Below are positions 59,129 through 64,000 of a stretch of DNA of 64,000 nucleotides, in pieces. The stretch covers positions 558,001 through 622,000 of the forward strand of contig CAVVDM010000004.1 in the NCBI GenBank assembly GCA_963746885.1, given 5' to 3'. The translations under genes and the position numbers were made by a program. The DNA is from DATARH01 sp963746885. Lineage in GTDB: Bacteria; Pseudomonadota; Alphaproteobacteria; ATCC43930; CGMCC-115725. Under the pieces are notes generated by a model. The model did not search any database. It saw only the letters and a list, made by a program, of their open reading frames with translations, and was not told the origin of the DNA. The stretch's first letter is position 1; each line of letters begins with the position of its first letter.

Positions 59129-59822
59129 GAGTGGCTCCCGATTTGAGGATGATGCGATCCGGCGGATCGCCGGCGGCGCACGGTTCTGACCCGCGATCCC
59201 GGGACGATCCGGAGCGGTGTCGAACGGCTGTCTGCCTCGACGTCGAGGCGAAGTTCGCGGGAGGGGTGAAACGGCCGCCGGCCGCCAGCCGAGCAAAAGG
59301 CAAGTGGCCGAGCCCTTTGCCGGCGAGTGGCCGTGTGAGCCTGAGTTGCTTCAGGCGAAAGGATGCGCCCAGGCGATAAATCGCGAGAAGCGGCGCGGCG
59401 GCTTTTTCCGGATCTGCTGCGGGTTTCGGCCGGTGGCGGCGATTACGGCGGCGCGGTCGCCGGTTGGGGCGCACTTGGGCACTCTCCGTCCGCCGGACAG
59501 GATGGCGCCAAGCGTCACGCCACACGGGTCCCCACCTGTCAACCCGAAAAAAGCGGGATGCTCACAAGAAACCAACTCGATGCTGTTTTTCGGGAGTGAT
59601 ACCGAACTGAGCAGGAGTTGACCCGCGAAGGGGATTGCGGCGAGGCGCGGGTGTCTGATTATGGAATGGCCCGCCCCTCTTGAGCGATCTGGATATGATC
59701 GCTGACGTTTGCGAGAGGTAGAGGACGGGCCGGATCGCGCTTGACAGCTTGTGCGGCCGCTTCGATCGTCAGGGCGAGCGCGCGGCCGATGGGCCGCGCC
59801 CCTGCAGCGCAGCAGAACAGCC
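59129..59822. other. 694-bp stretch without a recognisable gene
   Basis: Open frames on both strands here look like GC-driven shadows (Arg/Pro/Ser-rich) and match nothing I know. No tRNA, no clear hairpin terminator and no repeat is evident. It may hold the upstream region of the isomerase gene at 59823 and decayed mobile DNA. Confidence 0.4.
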
Positions 59823-60659
59823 ATGGACGCTCACCGGTACTCCTTCAATTCCGCCAACATGACCGGCTCGACCGCGGACAGGCTGGCGGCCATTGAGAGC
59901 GCCGGCTACGCATCGGCCACATTGTGGCCAGCCGACCTGTTCGTCCATTTCGAGGATCCGGAGGCCACCATCGCGCGGATCAACGCCAGCCCCGTTGCGG
60001 TGTCCGCGTACCAGTGCGTCCGCGACCTCGAAGGCTCGCCAGCCGTGGTGAAGCGGCGCAAGATGGAGCTTGCCCGTCAGTTCATCGGCCAGATGAAGCT
60101 GATCGGCTGCGACCTGCTGGTGCTCTGTTCCAACATCAATGACGACATCGACCGCGACTGGGCGCAGGCGGTTGCCGACCTGCAGGCCATCGGCAAACTC
60201 GGCCGCAGCAACGGCGTCCGCATCGCCTTCGAGCCGATCTGCTACGGCAGCTGGATCAACACCTACATCAAGGGCTGGGAACTGGTGCGCGACGCCGATC
60301 ACAGCCATGTCGGGCTCGTGCTTGATGCCGCCCATGTCTTTCTCCCCGAGACCCCGCTTGAGCCGATCGAGCGGATCGCCGGCGACAAGATCTTCCTGGT
60401 CGAGCTGAGCGACTTTCCGGCCAGCGGGCTGGACAAGCGCGACCTGCTGCGCAACTACCGCATGTTCCCCGGCGAAGGGGTCCGGCCACTGCGCGATTTC
60501 GTGGACCGCGTTGTCGCTACCGGCTATGCCGGCCCGATCTCGCTCGAGGTGTTCAACGCGAGCTACCGCGCCGCCGACGCGCGGTCTGTCGCACACCGCG
60601 GCATGCGGGCGCTGGAGGCTCTGTTCGGCCGCAATGCGCCCGTCTCGGCAGACCGCTAG
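59823..60659 (+). CDS. Sugar phosphate isomerase/epimerase-type TIM barrel (3-dehydroshikimate dehydratase-like)
   Basis: This 278-residue xylose-isomerase-like TIM barrel starts MDAHRYSFNSANMTGSTADR at the ATG at 59823. Barrel and metal-site segments are readable: Glu in VRIAFEPICYGSWINTY, Asp and His in HVGLVLDAAHVFLPETPLEP, and the C-terminal Glu in YAGPISLEVFNASYRA. The family includes 3-dehydroshikimate dehydratases, hydroxypyruvate isomerases and inosose dehydratases. The sequence around the metal site is close to the bacterial dehydroshikimate dehydratase type, as I recall, but not diagnostic. It converges on the SDR gene with a 4-base overlap. Confidence 0.8.
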   Translation: MDAHRYSFNSANMTGSTADRLAAIESAGYASATLWPADLFVHFEDPEATIARINASPVAVSAYQCVRDLEGSPAVVKRRKMELARQFIGQMKLIGCDLLVLCSNINDDIDRDWAQAVADLQAIGKLGRSNGVRIAFEPICYGSWINTYIKGWELVRDADHSHVGLVLDAAHVFLPETPLEPIERIAGDKIFLVELSDFPASGLDKRDLLRNYRMFPGEGVRPLRDFVDRVVATGYAGPISLEVFNASYRAADARSVAHRGMRALEALFGRNAPVSADR

Positions 60660-61483
60660 ATAGCGCTGACCCCGCCGTCGGCGAACACGGTTGAGGCGGT
60701 GACGAATGCCGCCAGGTCGCTGACGCAGAACAGCACGGCGCGGGCGACGTCGTCTGGGTGTCCGAACCGGTTGAGCGGGACGCTGCCGCGGATGCGCGCT
60801 TCCATCTCCCGGAAGCTGTCGCCTTTCGCGTCGCCTCCCTGCGATGCCTGCCGCTGCTCGGCCAGCCCCGGCGTCTCGGTCATGCACGGCGACACCGCGA
60901 CCACACGCACCCCCCGTCCTCCCAGTTCCACCGCCAGCGCCTTGGTCAGCCCGGCCACCCCATGCTTGGCAGCGGCGTACGGCCCGACCGAGGCCCGCCC
61001 CCGGTAGGCCGACACCGAGGTGATGTTGACGATCACGCCGTGCCCGGCCGCGGCCATTCGCCTGCCCGCCTCGCGGCAGCCGAAAAACGTGCCGCGCAGG
61101 TTGACGTCCTGCACCCTGTCCCATTCGGCGTCGGTGGTGTCGATCAGCACCGCCGGCGGATACACCCCGACATTGTTCACCCAGATGTCGATCCGCCCGA
61201 ACGTCGCGTCCGCCAGCGTCGCCAGCGCCGCGACCGAGGCCGAATTGGTCACGTCTAGCGGTGCCGCCACCGTCCGTACCTGGAAACGCCGGCGCATATC
61301 CTCGGCGATGGCGGCCGCGTTGGCCGCGTCGAGGTCGCCGATCACGAGGTCGGCCCCGGCCTCACCGAGCCGCCGGGCGATCGCCGCGCCGATGCCGCGG
61401 CCGCCGCCGGTGATCACCGCCGCACGACCGCGCAATGACATGAGGTCGGCGAGCGACCGCGCCGCAAGTTCTTCCGGGCTCAT
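60656..61483 (-). CDS. Short-chain dehydrogenase/reductase (classical SDR)
   Basis: From the ATG at 61483 this is a 275-residue SDR. The cofactor motif is AAVITGGGRGIGAAIARRL (TGxxxGIG), with the Asp at the end of strand 2 (DLVIGDLDAAN) favouring NAD+. Then come IWVNNVGVYPPAVLIDT (NNxG), the catalytic Ser in NITSVSAYRGR and YxxxK in VGPYAAAKHGVAGLTKAL. The C-terminus SDLAAFVTASTVFADGG is typical. It oxidises or reduces a hydroxyl or keto group; the substrate is unknown. Upstream lies a divergent TauD-type dioxygenase gene with a 225-base gap. Confidence 0.92.
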   Translation of the reverse strand: MSPEELAARSLADLMSLRGRAAVITGGGRGIGAAIARRLGEAGADLVIGDLDAANAAAIAEDMRRRFQVRTVAAPLDVTNSASVAALATLADATFGRIDIWVNNVGVYPPAVLIDTTDAEWDRVQDVNLRGTFFGCREAGRRMAAAGHGVIVNITSVSAYRGRASVGPYAAAKHGVAGLTKALAVELGGRGVRVVAVSPCMTETPGLAEQRQASQGGDAKGDSFREMEARIRGSVPLNRFGHPDDVARAVLFCVSDLAAFVTASTVFADGGVSAI

Positions 61484-61708
61484 CCTCGCCTCGCGCTCGG
61501 CGTCCGTGCTTCGCCCCAATCCCAGAAAGCATCGGCGCGTCGCCGCGGCCAGCTGCTTATGGCGTCGCGGTCTTGTGAAACGTCCTCGGCCGGGCTGCAA
61601 GAGCCTTCATCGCTCGCCTCCCGGCATTCGCTCGTCAGCGGCATCGGGGCGCTGACATTGCCGGCTCAGCGGTCGTAAGATCGTCGGCAAAATTAGAGGA
61701 ACCCATCC

Positions 61709-62593
61709 ATGCCCGTCAAAATTCGTCAGATCGGCCCGTGCCTTGCCGGTGAAGTCGAAGGCGTCGACATGCGTCGCCCGCCGACCGCCGCCGAGGTCGC
61801 GGAAATCCACGCCGGCATGGACGAGTACGCCGTTCTGGTGTTCCACGACCAGCCCATCGACGATGCGCAGCAGCTTGCCTTCACGCGCAGCCTCGGCGAA
61901 ATCGAGCTGACGCTGAATACCGGGCTGCGGGCCGAAAGCGAGTACCGCCTGCCGCCGACCTTTGCCGACGTCTCAAACCTCGACAAGAACAACAACCCAC
62001 TCGCTCGCGACGACCGCCGGCGGCTGTTTTCTCTCGGCAATCGGCTGTGGCATTCCGACAGCTCGTTCAAGGCGATCCCGGCCAAGTACTCGCTGCTGCA
62101 TGCCCGCGTCATTCCGTCGAAGGGCGGCAATACCGAATTCGCCGATATGCGCGCCGCGTACGATGCGATCGACGACGAGACGAAAGCATTGTGCGACGGC
62201 CTCGTGTGTGAGCACAGCCAGATCTATTCGCGCCAGCAGATCGGCTTTTTCGACCTGACCGGCGAGGAGAGTGAGCGGTTCAAGCCGGTGCTGCAGCGGC
62301 TGGTGCGCACCCATCCGGTGACCGGTCGCAAGTCGCTGTATCTGTCGGCACATGCCGGCGGAATCGTCGGCTGGCCGGTGCCGGAGGCGCGCAGCTTCCT
62401 GCGCGACCTCGTCGAGCACGCGACCCGGCGCGAGTTCGTCTACGCGCACAAATGGGCGGTCGGCGATCTCGTGATGTGGGACAACCGGCAGACGATGCAC
62501 CGCGGCCGGCCGTTCGCGGCGCATGAGATGCGGGACGTGCGCCGCACCACCCTGGCCGGCGACGGCCCGACCGTCGCGCAGCGCGCGGCATAA
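61709..62593 (+). CDS. TauD/TfdA-family alpha-ketoglutarate-dependent dioxygenase
   Basis: This 294-residue non-haem iron dioxygenase begins MPVKIRQIGPCLAGEVEGVD at the ATG at 61709. The facial triad is readable: H-x-D in GNRLWHSDSSFKAIPAKYSL and the distal His in WDNRQTMHRGRPF; the arginine that holds alpha-ketoglutarate is in RDVRRTTLAGDGP. This subgroup resembles the 2,4-D dioxygenase (TfdA) group, which hydroxylates ether or sulphonate substrates and releases the product. With the LLM oxidoreductase and SDR next to it, it fits a breakdown route for an aryl-oxy or similar compound. No promoter was identified with confidence in the 225-bp gap. Confidence 0.92.
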   Translation: MPVKIRQIGPCLAGEVEGVDMRRPPTAAEVAEIHAGMDEYAVLVFHDQPIDDAQQLAFTRSLGEIELTLNTGLRAESEYRLPPTFADVSNLDKNNNPLARDDRRRLFSLGNRLWHSDSSFKAIPAKYSLLHARVIPSKGGNTEFADMRAAYDAIDDETKALCDGLVCEHSQIYSRQQIGFFDLTGEESERFKPVLQRLVRTHPVTGRKSLYLSAHAGGIVGWPVPEARSFLRDLVEHATRREFVYAHKWAVGDLVMWDNRQTMHRGRPFAAHEMRDVRRTTLAGDGPTVAQRAA

Positions 62594-62608
62594 GCCGCGC
62601 GACCCGGA

Positions 62609-63466
62609 TCAGGCGCCAGCGATGTCCTTGAAGCGCTGCAACAGGTCGATCTGCGACGCGAAATCCGGCAGGTCGTAGGTCGGATACAGCATCGCGATCC
62701 CCGCTCCGAGGCGCTTCCATGCCGCGACATCCGCCGCCCAGGCGTCGGGATCGAAGCGGCCCGCGCGAACCCAGGCTTCGATTCCAAACGTCGCCGGGTC
62801 GCGGCCGAATTCCTGCAAGAACCCGCGCAGCATCGCAAATTTCGCTTCGCCGGCCGCGTCCGGGCTCAGGATCGGCATCCACCCGTCACCCAGCCGCGCA
62901 CACCGCCGGATCACGGCATCCGACGATCCGCCGAACCAGATCGGGATCGGCTTTTGCACCGGGGCGGGCAGGATGTTGACGCTCTCCAGGGTGTGGAAGC
63001 GGCCGTTGAAGGTGACGAGGTCTTCGGTCCACAGGCGCCGCAGCACCGCAATCTGTTCGGCCTGCATCGCGCCGCGCGTATTCCAGGCGGCACCCAGCGA
63101 TTGATATTCGACATGGTTCCAGCCGACCCCGATGCCGAGGCGCAGGCGCCCGCCGCTCAAGACATCGACCTCGGCCGCCTGCTTGGCGACGAGGCCAGTC
63201 TGGCGTTGCGGCAGGATCAGCACGCCGCTCGCCAATCTGGCCTTTCTGGTCACGGCGGCGAGGAACGCGATCGTCGTGAAGGTTTCGTGGAAGGCGTCTT
63301 TTTCGCTGTAGACCGGCTGCCAGTCGCCGCGCGCGGTGGCGCCGAAGACGTGATCGGGCACCTCGATATGGTCATAGCCGAGGTCTTCGGCGGCCTGCGC
63401 CCAATCACGGATTTTCGCCGGATCGTTGCCGATCGTGCGGGTCGGGAAAAAAGCGCTGAGTTCCAT
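62609..63466 (-). CDS. LLM-class F420/flavin-dependent oxidoreductase
   Basis: This is a 285-residue luciferase-like TIM barrel from the ATG at 63466. Family features: MELSAFFPTRTIGNDPAKIR at the start, AAEDLGYDHIEVPDHVFGAT, ASGVLILPQRQTGLVAKQAA, VLSGGRLRLGIGVGWNHVEY and PVQKPIPIWFGGSSDAVIRR. These are the usual marks of the LLM family members that use FMNH2 or coenzyme F420. Which cofactor is used here cannot be told; alphaproteobacterial members of this subgroup are often annotated as F420-dependent. It converges on the TauD-type gene, leaving 15 bases between stops. Confidence 0.9.
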   Translation of the reverse strand: MELSAFFPTRTIGNDPAKIRDWAQAAEDLGYDHIEVPDHVFGATARGDWQPVYSEKDAFHETFTTIAFLAAVTRKARLASGVLILPQRQTGLVAKQAAEVDVLSGGRLRLGIGVGWNHVEYQSLGAAWNTRGAMQAEQIAVLRRLWTEDLVTFNGRFHTLESVNILPAPVQKPIPIWFGGSSDAVIRRCARLGDGWMPILSPDAAGEAKFAMLRGFLQEFGRDPATFGIEAWVRAGRFDPDAWAADVAAWKRLGAGIAMLYPTYDLPDFASQIDLLQRFKDIAGA

Positions 63467-63604
63467 CGGGTGCTCACTTCCGTTGGGGGGGACGCGACCA
63501 GCAGGTGAGGACGGTTACCGGCCTGCGAATGGTGCATCATGCCGCAACTCGCTGTGGCCGCGCCGGGAAATCAGCGACCCGGCCCACCAAGCGGGTGCCG
63601 GTCG

Positions 63605-63836
63605 CTAGACCGTCTCCCCTGCCGCATGCCCGCTGGCGGTCGCGAAAAGCATTTCCTGTGGTGCTCGAGCGTCACCAACGGGAACGACATCGATCCCGGC
63701 CGCCCGCAACGCGCCTGCCAGAGCATTCTCCGGAACCCGGGGCGTCGCGTACTTCCAGGAGCCGGACGACACCGATTTTTGCCGCGCCGCCGCCTGCGGA
63801 GTGCGGCAAGAGGGCCTGGCGAGATCTGGCCAGGTC
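63605..63836 (-). pseudogene. Fragment of an FAD/NADH-dependent oxidoreductase C-terminus
   Basis: The minus-strand frame ends with LAGALRAAGIDVVPVGDARA then PQEMLFATASGHAAGETV and a stop at 63605. This resembles the tail of 2,4-dienoyl-CoA reductase/NADH:flavin oxidoreductases, in which the last helix follows a G-I-V-L-V-G-D-A motif at the second FAD site. No upstream domain is present: the frame soon enters the end of the ABC protein gene. The remnant may have arisen by deletion. The family call is weak because only about 50 residues remain. Confidence 0.35.
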
Positions 63837-64000
63837 TCAACGACTCGCATCTTCAGGTGGGCGTCTTGCGATCAAGGAAGGAATTGCGAGGCCAAACGCC
63901 TTCGCGGTCCTGAGGTTGATAAACAACTCGATTTTCGTTGATCGCTCGGCCGGAAAATCAGCGGGCTTACGACGAGGTCGCGTGCCGCGCTCGCCGACGA
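63837..64000 (-). CDS. ABC transporter substrate-binding protein (TrpX/PF04392 type), 3' end only
   Basis: The window ends inside this gene. Reading from the edge, the frame gives GERGTRPRRKPADFPAERST then KIELFINLRTAKAFGLAIPS and a stop at 63837-63839. The pattern 'KPADLPVEQPTKFELVINLKTAKALGLTIP' is the hallmark end of a large family of periplasmic substrate-binding proteins (ABC_sub_bind). Only about 53 residues are present, so ligand and completeness cannot be judged. The downstream fragment at 63605-63836 lies in the same direction. Confidence 0.7.
   Translation of the reverse strand, partial: VGERGTRPRRKPADFPAERSTKIELFINLRTAKAFGLAIPSLIARRPPEDASR

Noticed and set aside
59129..59822. Several open frames of 80-160 codons on both strands
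   Set aside because: They overlap each other, have shadow-like composition and match no family I know.

Overview
The window is high-GC (roughly two thirds G+C) and almost fully coding. Gene order and families point to an alphaproteobacterium, probably Rhodospirillales or a close relative: an rpsT-dnaA-dnaN-recF-gyrB block, gatCAB, ruvX, smc, a DciA-like DUF721 gene beside mutY, a hopanoid-type HpnL-like membrane protein, and many soil-type aromatic and CoA catabolic genes. This placement is an inference from gene content, not a phylogeny.

Layout. 1-2.35 kb: the end of an aromatic ring-hydroxylating oxygenase with a RidA protein and a PDR-type reductase. 2.35-5.55 kb (minus): a broken tspO and a signalling operon (GAF histidine kinase, receiver, receiver-adenylate cyclase) whose first receiver is frameshifted by a 13-bp tandem duplication. 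5.6-7.2 kb: an IS110-family element with a structured non-coding tail that may be its bridge RNA. 7.2-9.4 kb: an unknown gene and a DUF35/thiolase pair. 9.6-12.8 kb: a secreted phospholipase C-type gene cut by an IS1202/ISNCY-type insertion sequence, with clean ends and a 4-bp target duplication; removing the element restores the frame. 12.9-14.6 kb: a lone gspG and a decayed Hint-domain surface protein. 14.7-19.8 kb: NUDIX, GST, glycosyltransferase, PIG-L deacetylase, HpnL-like protein and ruvX. 20-23.2 kb: gatCAB. 23.3-30.7 kb: gyrB, recF, dnaN, dnaA, rpsT. 30.8-33.4 kb: hbd, etfA and etfB, carrying about eleven net +1 frameshifts. 33.5-47.7 kb: mixed metabolic and envelope genes. 47.7-56.3 kb: an ADP-forming acyl-CoA synthetase/GNAT fusion, smc, a DsbA-like protein, DUF721 and mutY. 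56.3-59.8 kb: an accessory patch of gene fragments, a dead IS1595-type element, two related small ORFs, a serine recombinase split at a G9 tract and a ParB-domain remnant. 59.8-64 kb: small-molecule catabolic genes and a truncated ABC substrate-binding protein.

How the genes work together. The 20-31 kb and 50-56 kb parts are housekeeping: replication initiation, Gln/Asn-tRNA amidation, chromosome organisation and base-excision repair. The ETF pair with 3-hydroxyacyl-CoA dehydrogenase, the BadI-like hydrolase and the acyl-CoA synthetase suggest beta-oxidation or ring-acyl-CoA breakdown; the oxygenases, extradiol-dioxygenase-like protein, TauD-type dioxygenase and LLM oxidoreductase suggest use of aromatic or xenobiotic carbon.

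The most unusual observations are the dense, one-directional cluster of +1 frameshifts, two divergent gene pairs whose start codons overlap on a single CATG, the candidate IS110 bridge RNA, the single-event breaks in the receiver and phospholipase genes, a Rieske protein without the expected catalytic iron ligands, and the 56-59 kb recombinase patch. I found no CRISPR array, rRNA or tRNA. All family calls come from reading the translations, without database searches.
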